From contig NZ_JAAMNH020000002.1 of assembly GCF_011065935.2 (NCBI RefSeq), forward strand, positions 1-64,000: a DNA stretch of 64,000 bases. The letters run 5' to 3'. The notes below the pieces were generated by a model that worked only from the letters and a program-made list of their open reading frames with translations, was not told the DNA's origin and made no database searches. The position numbers and the translations under genes are program-made. Shown here piece after piece: positions 56,141 to 64,000 of the stretch. The DNA comes from Clostridium estertheticum. GTDB taxonomy: Bacteria > Bacillota > Clostridia > Clostridiales > Clostridiaceae. Position 1 is the first letter of the stretch; each line of letters opens with the position of its first letter.

Positions 56141-56962
56141 ATGTTTAAATTAATTATCGTAGATGATGAAAAAATAGAAAGAGAAGGAATAAAATTTTTA
56201 ATAAATATGTATAAGTTACCTTTTGATGTAGTTGAAGCAAAAAATGGAATTGAAGCTCTCGATTATCTAAAAGAAAATCCTGTAGATATAATTTTCACGG
56301 ACATTAAAATGCCTTTTATGAGTGGCTTGGAGCTATCCGACAAGGCCAAAGCAATAAATCCATCGGTAAAAATTGTTATCTTTAGTGCGTATAGTGATTT
56401 CGATTATGCTAAAAAGGCTATAAGCATTAAAGTATTTGATTATGTTCTTAAGCCTGTAGATGAAAATGAATTTATAAATACAGCTCTAAAAATCATCGAA
56501 CTATGTAAACAAGAGAAAATGGAAAAAGAAAATACTTACAAAATTCTCCACGGCTATAAAAAGAGCTTACTCTACGAAAAAGAAGAGTCACATATTTTAA
56601 ATGATATAGAAAATGAAAAGGGTGATAATTCTAATGAGGTTAGCAGAAAGGTAATTGAAGATGTTATTAAAATAATTAATGAAGAGTATGCCAGTGACAT
56701 TGGCCTAGAATATATTGCCGAAAAAGTTTTTCTGTCGCCTGGATATCTTAGTTTTTTATTTAAGAAGGAGTTGGGTAATAACCTTACAAAATATATTACA
56801 AAATATAGACTTGAAAGGTCTAGAGACTTACTTAATGATACAAATATGAAAATTGTGGATATCAGCAAAAAAGTCGGTTATTCAAAGCAGGCATATTTTT
56901 GCTCGATTTTTAAAACATATTATGGAATAACTCCGTTAAGCTATAGGGAAAGGATGAAATAG
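56141..56962 (+). CDS. Two-component response regulator, YesN type
   Basis: 273 residues. The receiver domain (1-120) has DDE at 8-10, phospho-Asp in IIFTDIKMP near 53, SAYSDF near 80 and the Lys in VLKPVDE near 103. The AraC-type C-terminal domain (about 175-273) has GLEYIAEKVFLSPGYLSFLF and IVDISKKVGYSKQAYFCSIF. An in-frame ATG at 56129 sits only one base after AGGAAGG, so 56141 is preferred. It is followed three bases later by its kinase gene. Confidence 0.9.
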   Translation: MFKLIIVDDEKIEREGIKFLINMYKLPFDVVEAKNGIEALDYLKENPVDIIFTDIKMPFMSGLELSDKAKAINPSVKIVIFSAYSDFDYAKKAISIKVFDYVLKPVDENEFINTALKIIELCKQEKMEKENTYKILHGYKKSLLYEKEESHILNDIENEKGDNSNEVSRKVIEDVIKIINEEYASDIGLEYIAEKVFLSPGYLSFLFKKELGNNLTKYITKYRLERSRDLLNDTNMKIVDISKKVGYSKQAYFCSIFKTYYGITPLSYRERMK

Positions 56963-56965
56963 ATT

Positions 56966-58693
56966 TTGAATGGATTGATGAATTTTTTTAAAAACTTAAG
57001 TTTCAGAAGAAAGCTTGTTTTATCATATATCATAATAATAATTGTTCCGGTTACCGTACTTGGATTATATTCTTATAATCAATCCAAAACATATCTTGAA
57101 GAACAAGTTCAGCGACATATTGAAAGTTCAACAAAGCAAATGATTAGCGATATTAATTATAGGCTTCAATGGTATAATAATTTAATTAAAGTAACAATTT
57201 ACAATCCCAAAGTTAAAAAGATTCTTTCGTATAAAGATGCTATTTCCCTAGAAGAAATGCAGGGACTAAATGACTATGTAGAACCAATGTTATATAATTT
57301 CCTGATTGGCAATAGGGATATAAAGAAACTAACAATATTTACTGAGGATGGTAAGCCTATTTCTGGGGATTTTGTACAACCTAATTACACAATAAAAAAT
57401 ACTGACTGGTTTAAAGAATCCAGTAAGAATAATACAATAAATTGGTGGTTTGAAAAAGAGGAATTATTTGCAACCTCAAAGATATTTGATACATCAAACT
57501 CTAATATGGATATCGGTATGTTTTATTTGAAGCTAGATTATAAAAGTGTATTAGGAAATTTGTTAGAGAAAAATACTTACGATTCTGGATTTATTATTAG
57601 TAATCAAAAAAATGATATTTTGTTTTCCGAAAGTACAAATAAGAATAATAAGACAAATGATAGTTTTGATAGAAAAATAATTAATTTACAACAAGGCAAT
57701 GTAAATATAGATGGGCAAAAATATATTATTGTTAAAGGTAGTATCATTAACAAAACTATGAATATTTTTTATTACGTACCTACGAATACAGTGGTAATTA
57801 ATTCAAGAGGAATTATAAAGGCAACGGTAATTGTAGTATTTGTATGTTTACTCTTATTGTGTGGATTGGTGTGGTTATTTTCAAATACCCTTGTGAAACG
57901 TATATTAAAATTAAATAGAAAAATGGAATTGGTAGAGTGTGGGAAGTATGATATTCAGGTATCTTCAAATTCTAAGGATGAAATAGGTCAACTATACAAT
58001 AGTTTTGGTAATATGATAAAGAAAACAAATTACCTAATTGAAGAGGTATACAAAAGCAATATTACTCAAAAGGAGGCAGAGTTAAAATCACTCCAAGCAC
58101 AAATAAACCCTCATTTTTTGTATAATACCTTATCTGTTATTAATTGGAAGGCAACAATGATAGGTGCAAGTGATATTAGTCATGTAATAAAGACTCTGTC
58201 AAAGTTTTATAGGACAACCCTTAATAAGGGTGAAAATACTATATCTATAATAGATGAAATAGGAAATATACAGGCATATATCGAAATACAATTAGTGATG
58301 CATGACAATAGCTTTGAGGTGCAATATGATTTTGACGAAGAAATTTTTAATTATGATATGATTAATCTTGTATTACAGCCCATAGTTGAAAATGCTATTG
58401 AGCATGGAATAGACCATAATCAGAATAAAGAAGGAGTACTAACTATTAAAGGAAAAATTAAAGGAAAATGTGTAGAATTTATAGTGCAAGATAATGGATG
58501 TGGAATGAAAACCGAGACAGTTGAAGAAGTTTTTATTAAGCATTCAAAAGGGTATGGACTGAAAAATGTACAGGAAAGAATATTATTATTTTTTGGAATG
58601 GAATATGGTATGACAGTTAATAGTGAATGTGGGAAGGGAACTTCTATAAATGTACTTATTCCAAAGTATAATAAACCACCATATAATGAGTAG
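56966..58693 (+). CDS. Sensor histidine kinase, YesM type
   Basis: 575 residues. Transmembrane helices lie near 17-37 and 285-310, bracketing an extracellular sensor. A HAMP follows. The His_kinase domain has QINPHFLYNTL near 380 (phospho-His) and the ATPase has PIVENAIEHGID and DNGCGM. The start is TTG 56966 behind AGGATGA; ATG 56978 is an alternative. It should phosphorylate the preceding regulator in response to extracellular sugars and control the importer. Confidence 0.9.
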   Translation: MNGLMNFFKNLSFRRKLVLSYIIIIIVPVTVLGLYSYNQSKTYLEEQVQRHIESSTKQMISDINYRLQWYNNLIKVTIYNPKVKKILSYKDAISLEEMQGLNDYVEPMLYNFLIGNRDIKKLTIFTEDGKPISGDFVQPNYTIKNTDWFKESSKNNTINWWFEKEELFATSKIFDTSNSNMDIGMFYLKLDYKSVLGNLLEKNTYDSGFIISNQKNDILFSESTNKNNKTNDSFDRKIINLQQGNVNIDGQKYIIVKGSIINKTMNIFYYVPTNTVVINSRGIIKATVIVVFVCLLLLCGLVWLFSNTLVKRILKLNRKMELVECGKYDIQVSSNSKDEIGQLYNSFGNMIKKTNYLIEEVYKSNITQKEAELKSLQAQINPHFLYNTLSVINWKATMIGASDISHVIKTLSKFYRTTLNKGENTISIIDEIGNIQAYIEIQLVMHDNSFEVQYDFDEEIFNYDMINLVLQPIVENAIEHGIDHNQNKEGVLTIKGKIKGKCVEFIVQDNGCGMKTETVEEVFIKHSKGYGLKNVQERILLFFGMEYGMTVNSECGKGTSINVLIPKYNKPPYNE

Positions 58694-58897
58694 TTTACTA
58701 AAAGTTTAGGATAACATTATTTTAATATGCGTGAATTTTTGATATGTTTCTAAAGGATTCAATATTTAATGTAGGAGGCTTTAGAGATATAATAAGAACA
58801 TAGGAATCTTAACTAAATTCCATGGATGTAAATCAATTCACAAATGTAAACGATATTAATTAAGATTAGTAAAGAAAGTATTCGGGGGGGGTTTATA

Positions 58898-60172
58898 ATG
58901 AAAAAACAACTATCAATTATTCTTGCTTTATCAATTGTTCTTTCTACTGTATTAACTGGATGTGGCAAAGGTAGTAATTCATCTCTGTCTACTACTGAAG
59001 TTAAACCTACTAAAAAAACCGTTATAACTTTTGCAAATTGGAATAAAGAAGAAAACTGGAAGGATTTTATTGCGGTTATAAATGCAAAGGTTCCTGAAGC
59101 TGATGTACAATTTCAATTTGTAGACAACAAACAATATGATAATGTAATATCTACACAATTAGCTGCTGGCGAGGGGCCGGATTTATTGTGCGTTACTCAA
59201 GCATATATTAAAGCTGGATATGTATTAGATATAACAAGTGAACCTTATGTTAAAAAATATAGTGATTCTGGACTTATTGGATACCGTAGCAATGACAAAG
59301 TGTATGCTATACCTGCTAATAGTTGGTTTGAAGGAATGTTTTATAATAAGGAGATATTTAACAAATTTGGGCTTAAAGCACCTAAAAATTGGGCTGAATA
59401 TATGGCCTTACATGAAACTCTTAAGAAAAATGGTGTACAGCCACAAGTTATGGGAGCTAAGTCATGGGAATCATTGAATAAATCAGCCCTTGGGTTCCTT
59501 TTAAATGATTTTTATCAAACAAATTCAGGAAAGACTTTTGACAAAGATTTTAATGATGGGAAAGCTACTTTTACTGGAAACTTTAATGAATCATTAAAAA
59601 CATGGTCACAATTAATATCTAAAGGATATATTACTAAGGATATGCTAGGTTTAGATTATGACCAAGCACTTGATGCATTTGCTACTGGAAAAGCAGCAAT
59701 GTGGGAATCAGGACCTTGGGCAGTAGACACAATTAAACAAAAAAATCCTAACTTGAAACTTGGTATGTTTCCTTTTGTTGGTACAAAAGAGGGCGCAGGT
59801 TGGTTAGTTGGTGGTACTTCGACTGGATTCGGTATTAATTCTAAGAGCAAAAATATAGACATAGTTAAGAAAGTTCTTGCTGCAATAACAACCCCAGAAG
59901 CACAAAATGCAATGTTAAAGGCAAATCCAGGAAGTAGCTCTTTCCTTGTAGGATTAGATACTACTCTTGATCCAATATATACAGATTGTGCAGCTACTTT
60001 TAAGGCTGGTAATGTTTATGATAATTGGGATAGATGGACTAATTACAATAATCAAGCTTTAATTCAAGAGCAGGGATCTCAATACCAAAAATATCTTGGA
60101 GGTAAAACATCCTTAGATGAAGCAGTGGCAGCGATGGATAAAAAAGCATCTACAGTTAAAATAAGTGAGTAA
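58898..60172 (+). CDS. ABC sugar-binding lipoprotein
   Basis: 424 residues. The signal peptide ends in lipobox VLTGC with Cys22, followed by a Ser/Thr linker and a family 1 extracellular solute-binding domain (YDNVISTQLAAGEGPDLLCV, WFEGMFYNKEIFNKFGLKAP, GKAAMWESGPWAV). It captures oligosaccharides for the permeases downstream. An extreme GGGGGGGG ribosome site lies before ATG 58898. Confidence 0.92.
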   Translation: MKKQLSIILALSIVLSTVLTGCGKGSNSSLSTTEVKPTKKTVITFANWNKEENWKDFIAVINAKVPEADVQFQFVDNKQYDNVISTQLAAGEGPDLLCVTQAYIKAGYVLDITSEPYVKKYSDSGLIGYRSNDKVYAIPANSWFEGMFYNKEIFNKFGLKAPKNWAEYMALHETLKKNGVQPQVMGAKSWESLNKSALGFLLNDFYQTNSGKTFDKDFNDGKATFTGNFNESLKTWSQLISKGYITKDMLGLDYDQALDAFATGKAAMWESGPWAVDTIKQKNPNLKLGMFPFVGTKEGAGWLVGGTSTGFGINSKSKNIDIVKKVLAAITTPEAQNAMLKANPGSSSFLVGLDTTLDPIYTDCAATFKAGNVYDNWDRWTNYNNQALIQEQGSQYQKYLGGKTSLDEAVAAMDKKASTVKISE

Positions 60173-60207
60173 AAGACATTTTGCATTAAATGAAAAACAT
60201 TAAAAAT

Positions 60208-60244
60208 ATAAAGGCTGTGGGATGTAAAATTCTGCAGCCTTTAT
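60208..60244 (+). terminator. Hairpin between binding protein and permeases
   Basis: ATAAAGGCTG (60208-60217) and CAGCCTTTAT (60235-60244). The T-run is short, so it is likely an attenuator or mRNA-stabilising stem that keeps binding protein in excess over permeases. Confidence 0.65.
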
Positions 60245-60263
60245 AAAAGAAAGGTTGATAAAA

Positions 60264-61160
60264 ATGAGGGCACCAAAAATAAAGAATATAAAAAGAGAAT
60301 TGAGCTATGAATTGTTTTTGTTACCTGTTCTAATTGCATATTTCGTATTCTTTGTCATACCGGTTGTCTCCTCTTTTGCATATAGTTTTACAGATTGGAA
60401 TAAATTTAGCCAGAGCGTTCATTTTATTGGAATTAAAAACTATATAAATTTGTTTGGAGATCAAGAGATTTTAACTGGTATCAAAAATTCGTTGATTGTT
60501 GCTGCTTTGTTGACATTTTTTCAAAATATTATTGGCGTTCCATTAGCAATTATCTTGGATAGACCACTTAAAAGCAGAAATATGCTTAGGGCAATTTTCT
60601 TTTCGCCGGCAGTATTGAGTACGCTGATTGTAGGATTTTTATGGAGCTATTTAATGTCTTCTGCAGACTATGCCGTTCTTAATAGAATTTTGAATTTAGT
60701 TGGTATTCATGCTGTAAATTGGTTGGGTGATAGTGAAATAGCGCTTTATTCGGTAATAGCTACACAAGTTTGGCAGTGGACAGGATGGGTAATGATTATA
60801 TATATTGCTAATTTACAAAGTATACCTCAAGAATTGTATGAGGCAGCAAAAATTGATGGTGCAAGTGGGTGGAAAACATTTACTCATATAACAATGCCGC
60901 TACTATACCCTGCTGCTTCAGTATGCTTAGTAACGGGGCTGGTTGGAAACTTGAAAGTTTTCGATATTATTTTCGCCTTAACTCAAGGAGGGCCAGGTGG
61001 TGCAACAGATACAATATTGACAGTTTTAATAAAACGTGGAACCTCAGAAGGATCTTTTGGCTATGCATCCGCATTTGGTATGGTATTTTTAATATTAGTA
61101 CTATTAATTACAGGCATTGTTATGAAGTTTCTTAAGAAATGGGGGGATAGCTTATCATGA
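60264..61160 (+). CDS. ABC sugar permease (MalF/UgpA type)
   Basis: 298 residues with six hydrophobic helices and the EAA loop (ELYEAAKIDGASGWKTFTHI) near 192-211, which contacts the ATPase. ATG 60264 follows AAAGGTTG. It overlaps the next gene by four bases. No ATPase gene is present; a shared MsmX/UgpC-type ATPase is usual for this class. Confidence 0.92.
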   Translation: MRAPKIKNIKRELSYELFLLPVLIAYFVFFVIPVVSSFAYSFTDWNKFSQSVHFIGIKNYINLFGDQEILTGIKNSLIVAALLTFFQNIIGVPLAIILDRPLKSRNMLRAIFFSPAVLSTLIVGFLWSYLMSSADYAVLNRILNLVGIHAVNWLGDSEIALYSVIATQVWQWTGWVMIIYIANLQSIPQELYEAAKIDGASGWKTFTHITMPLLYPAASVCLVTGLVGNLKVFDIIFALTQGGPGGATDTILTVLIKRGTSEGSFGYASAFGMVFLILVLLITGIVMKFLKKWGDSLS

Positions 61161-62008
61161 TTAATCAAAATTTAGCAATTAGTAAAAAAGAGAGAATTAC
61201 AAATTGGATTTTTGAAATAGTAATGATATTGTTGGCATGTATGGTATTGCTCCCTATTTACTATTTATTCGTAACTACATTAAAAACCCAGCAAGAAGCT
61301 ACATTGAACCCTTTTGGGCTTCCTAATCATATTAGTATCTCAGGTTATATAAATGCTTGGAACACTATGAGATATCCAAGAGCTTTTATGAATACACTAA
61401 CAATTACCATGTGCTCTGTAAGTGGTATAGTCATTATTACTTCTATGGCAGCTTACACTTTAGCAAGGAGAAATAATAAGTTGAATAAATTTATTTTCAT
61501 GTTTCTTTTAGCAGGTATTATGGTGCCATATCAGGTATCAATTATAGCCTTATATAAGATGGTAATTTACCTTCATTTGATGAATAAACTCTATGGAGTA
61601 ATAATTATTGTCATAAGTTTGAATTTACCAATGGCTACTTTTCTTTTTAAAAATTTCATAAATACGATTCCAATTGAGTTAGAGGAAGCAGCAGCTATTG
61701 ATGGAGCAGGTATTATGCGTATTTTCTGGCAGATTACATTTCCTCTTCTAAAACCTGTTATGGCTACGGTTATTATACTAGATACCTTGGCAGTATGGAA
61801 TGACTTTATGACTCCATTATTATTTTTACAAGATAGAAAAAACTCTGTAATACTTATGGAAGTCTTTAGAAATGTTGGTCAGTTTTCTACGGATTGGACT
61901 AGCACCTTCCCTATGCTAGTTTTAGGGATTTTACCTTTACTAATTTTCTATATATTTATGCAAAAGTATATTATAAAAGGTGTAGCGAGTGGATCTGTAA
62001 AAGGTTAA
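61157..62008 (+). CDS. ABC sugar permease (MalG/UgpE type)
   Basis: 283 residues, six helices, EAA loop (ELEEAAAIDGAGIMRIFWQI) near 175-194. It is the second half of the membrane channel with the upstream permease. GGGGGGATAG precedes ATG 61157. It is the last gene of the sugar operon. Confidence 0.92.
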   Translation: MINQNLAISKKERITNWIFEIVMILLACMVLLPIYYLFVTTLKTQQEATLNPFGLPNHISISGYINAWNTMRYPRAFMNTLTITMCSVSGIVIITSMAAYTLARRNNKLNKFIFMFLLAGIMVPYQVSIIALYKMVIYLHLMNKLYGVIIIVISLNLPMATFLFKNFINTIPIELEEAAAIDGAGIMRIFWQITFPLLKPVMATVIILDTLAVWNDFMTPLLFLQDRKNSVILMEVFRNVGQFSTDWTSTFPMLVLGILPLLIFYIFMQKYIIKGVASGSVKG

Positions 62009-62127
62009 TGGATTCTGGCACACCATCTACAATTTTATAGAAGTCTAATATTGTCCACTACTGTGGTATCACCTAACCTTATGTGTACGCTTGAAATGAA
62101 AAAACTAAAGATTTTAAATCAAAAATG

Positions 62128-62172
62128 CTAGTGGTAACAACTTTTTATGATTGTTAACACTAGAATTTTTTT
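62128..62172 (+). terminator. Terminator after the sugar operon
   Basis: CTAGTGGTAACAA (62128-62140) and TTGTTAACACTAG (62151-62163) pair with one mismatch, then ATTTTTTT. Confidence 0.88.
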
Positions 62173-62213
62173 GCTATGATTTAGTTTCATTACTTTTACA
62201 ACTCTATAATAAT

Positions 62214-62463
62214 TATATGTAGCTCTTGATAAACTTGATCCACTGAGCGGGATATTTTGAAGAGATATTATGTTTTGGATCAATCTCTAGGAGAATTAGC
62301 CTGTGATAGTGATAAAAGCTACAGTCAATTTGCAAGAATGAAGAGAAAAGCCTTAGAGAAACTAAGAAGACTTATGTAGAATTAATATTTTTAAAAAAAC
62401 TCCGCACAAAACTTTTAAAGGGCATATATATTCAATGAAATCAAAATGAAAGGGGGAATTAAC
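62214..62463 (+). pseudogene. Sigma-factor region 4 remnant and leader (copy C)
   Basis: 62214-62379 matches the 3' end of the sigma gene at 27534 (ALDKLDP, then LDQSLGELACDSDKSYSQFA) with a frame break and stop near 62259. The conserved leader then runs from 62388 to the DUF1659 start. The 5' two thirds of the sigma gene are missing. Confidence 0.8.
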
Positions 62464-62688
62464 ATGGCAGTTAAATCAACAAAGGTAGCCAGTGCGCTAA
62501 AACTTACTATGGTAGTAGGCGTTGACCTAAAAGGCAAGGACAAATATGCAACAAAAAGATTAAGCAATTTAAAAGTTGCAGCATTAGACGCGGACATATT
62601 TGAAGTAGGACAAGCTATCTCCAACATTAAAACTTACCCACTATTCGGACTAGACAGAGAAGATCAGTACAGCTTAGTTAATGCTTAG
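62464..62688 (+). CDS. DUF1659 family protein (copy C)
   Basis: 74 residues, the most diverged of the three copies (VVGVDLKGKDKYATK, IFEVGQ) but still close. Same ribosome site and leader. Intact. Confidence 0.85.
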   Translation: MAVKSTKVASALKLTMVVGVDLKGKDKYATKRLSNLKVAALDADIFEVGQAISNIKTYPLFGLDREDQYSLVNA

Positions 62689-62757
62689 TTGCTAGCTGAA
62701 AATTGAAAGTGAAAATTCAAAACCTTGAGTCAAATAATTAAAAGGAGGAAAAGTGAT

Positions 62758-62994
62758 ATGCATAAATTAGCTATGAGATTTTTAACTTCTACTGAAGGTA
62801 AGTATTTTACTTTAACGGTAGATGACATTAAAGCTGATGAAAATGGAGTTCCAACTGTTACAGAAGCTGAGGTAAATTCTCTTATGGATTTAGTAATTGC
62901 AAAAAACATTTTTGCATCAGCTAATGGTAACTTAGTTGGCAAGAAGGATGCTAAGATAGTTACTACTGATACTAGTACAGTTGAAGTAGCTTAG
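62758..62994 (+). CDS. DUF2922 family protein (copy C)
   Basis: 78 residues, differing from the other copies at a few positions (KADENG, EVNSLMD, NLVGKK). AAAGGAGG precedes ATG 62758; an upstream in-frame start at 62725 precedes that site. Confidence 0.85.
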   Translation: MHKLAMRFLTSTEGKYFTLTVDDIKADENGVPTVTEAEVNSLMDLVIAKNIFASANGNLVGKKDAKIVTTDTSTVEVA

Positions 62995-62998
62995 GGAA

Positions 62999-63025
62999 AT
63001 AGTGCCTGCAAGGGCACTATTTTTC
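62999..63025 (+). terminator. Terminator between DUF2922 and amidase (copy C)
   Basis: ATAGTGCC/GGCACTAT stem, then TTTTCT; same hairpin as the other two copies. Confidence 0.85.
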
Positions 63026-63058
63026 TGCTTAAACATTTAAATAGGGAGGATGAGAATA

Positions 63059-63589
63059 ATGCTTAGATTATGTTTTGATTATGGTCATGGTGGAGAAGAT
63101 AGTGGTGCTTTATACAATGGAAGGAAAGAATCTAATGATGTTTTAAGTTTAGGTAGAGCTATAGCCTCAGATATTAGAAGGCATGGAATTACTGTAGATG
63201 AAACAAGAACTAGTGATGCGACAGTTAGCCTTAGAGATAGAAGTGATTTTGAAAATAGAAGCACATATGATTATTTTATATCCTTTCACAGAAATGCGTA
63301 TCTACCTGAACAAACTAAAGGAGTTGAAACCTACACTTACTTAAATCCAGGTGCAAAGTCTAAAGGGTTAGCAAAGAGGATTCAAGCTTCACTTGTATCT
63401 ATGGGTTTTGTAGACAGAGGAGTAAAGGCGGCTAATTTTCATGTGCTAAGAGAAACCAAGGCCTCAGCTGTGCTAGTTGAGATTGGGTTTATTGATAGCA
63501 CTAATGATAATAACGTTTTTGATAGTAAAAAAAGTGAGATTGTTAAAGCATTAACTAAAGTTATACTTGCAGAAGTAGGTGTAAGCTAA
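63059..63589 (+). CDS. N-acetylmuramoyl-L-alanine amidase (copy C), cut before its SPOR domain
   Basis: 176 residues of Amidase_3 with H10, E24, SFHRNA and VEIGFID as in copy A. ATG 63059 follows GGGAGGA; an ATG at 63050 overlaps that site. The stop TAA at 63587-63589 stands where copy A has a Tyr codon (TAT). The same frame then stays open for 46 codons and encodes a SPOR-like domain. The catalytic domain is complete, so it may still be active but without its wall-binding tail. Confidence 0.88.
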   Translation: MLRLCFDYGHGGEDSGALYNGRKESNDVLSLGRAIASDIRRHGITVDETRTSDATVSLRDRSDFENRSTYDYFISFHRNAYLPEQTKGVETYTYLNPGAKSKGLAKRIQASLVSMGFVDRGVKAANFHVLRETKASAVLVEIGFIDSTNDNNVFDSKKSEIVKALTKVILAEVGVS

Positions 63590-63730
63590 AATGAACCTTC
63601 ATTACCGGAACAAGCAAGCGTACAAAATATTTATAGGGTTGTGGCAGGTTCATATGCTACACGGGAAAATGCTGAGAAACAAGTTGAAAAGTTAAGGGGG
63701 GCGAGGTTTGAGGCAATAATTAAGTAATGC
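63590..63730 (+). pseudogene. SPOR domain cut off from the amidase
   Basis: In frame with the amidase after its stop: NEPSLPEQASVQNIYRVVAG, then SYATRENAEKQVEKL and a final FEAIIK before TAA. This is a SPOR peptidoglycan-binding repeat. It has no start or ribosome site of its own. Readthrough or reversion would rejoin it. Confidence 0.75.
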
Positions 63731-63838
63731 TAACTAAGTATGATGATACTTAGGATAGAAGTGAAGAGCAAGCGCTAAGTGTTTCATAATCAAATTATTA
63801 GCAACCACAGGTACAATTTTTGCTATACAAAAGAAAGA

Positions 63839-63894
63839 GGTCCTAAAGCATAATACCTAGATATAAGGTATATATACTTTAGGAACTTTTGTAT
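63839..63894 (+). terminator. Terminator after amidase copy C
   Basis: TCCTAAAG and CTTTAGGA arms around an inner ATACCT/AAGGTAT hairpin, then CTTTTGTATTT. Nothing else is recognised to the window end. Confidence 0.75.
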
Positions 63895-64000
63895 TTAGGC
63901 TTCAAATAACATCCTAGTAACCTTTGTTTAGTTTAAATCAAATTATCTAAGCCATTAACCATAGTTTGTTCATTGTCATTAATAGGAATAACTATGCATT

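Overview
The window is AT-rich, has short intergenic gaps and strong AGGAGG-type ribosome binding sites, and carries a monomeric [FeFe] hydrogenase, clostridial purine catabolism genes, a UviA/TcdR-like sigma factor and DUF1659/DUF2922 genes. Together these point to a Clostridium-type anaerobic Firmicute. The species cannot be told from the sequence alone. No rRNA, tRNA or CRISPR array was seen.

Region 1 (1-26.4 kb) is a defence-type island. It opens with four overlapping genes (384-10327) that end in a 1767-residue DEAH helicase with a DUF1998-type cysteine cluster. Their sizes and order resemble druB-C-D-E of Druantia, but no druA is present. A Wadjet operon, jetA-jetB-jetC-jetD (10721-18862), follows. 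Its jetA is cut by a 1727-bp IS1182-type element (11313-13039) with perfect 15-bp terminal inverted repeats and an 8-bp target duplication. After a remnant of a PLD-type defence helicase (19198-19479) comes an unfamiliar three-gene set (19604-26354). It consists of a 1545-residue STAS-like/GHKL ATPase/phosphoribosyltransferase-like protein, a receiver-calcineurin phosphoesterase fusion, and a guanylate-kinase-like P-loop protein. This set is my main candidate for an undescribed system.

Region 2 consists of phage or satellite debris and a repeated cassette. The unit is VapE tail, then GGACA iterons, UviA-like sigma factor, DUF1659, DUF2922, terminator and amidase. It occurs fairly complete at 27-29.4 kb. 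Broken or partial copies lie at 49-51.8 kb and 62.2-63.7 kb, and an amidase tail lies at 37.2 kb. All copies face the same way and bracket the metabolic regions, so they are potential recombination points.

Region 3 (30-48.7 kb) is metabolism. It holds two guanine deaminases, a three-subunit molybdenum xanthine dehydrogenase, and a MobA-like nucleotidyltransferase fused to a ModE-like domain. A purine riboswitch in front of the second guanine deaminase has an expression platform that looks like an ON switch. Also present are a group-B-like [FeFe] hydrogenase, a MarR/nitroreductase/alcohol dehydrogenase cluster, a ComEC-like metallo-beta-lactamase-fold protein with a DUF3006 neighbour, lipoproteins and a glycosyltransferase.

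Region 4 (52.2-62 kb) is a sugar-use locus. It has an AraC regulator divergent from a GH38-like (DUF5054) protein, a YesN/YesM-type two-component pair, and an ABC sugar importer (binding protein and two permeases) without its own ATPase. The window ends with the third cassette copy, whose amidase is separated from an in-frame SPOR domain by one stop codon.
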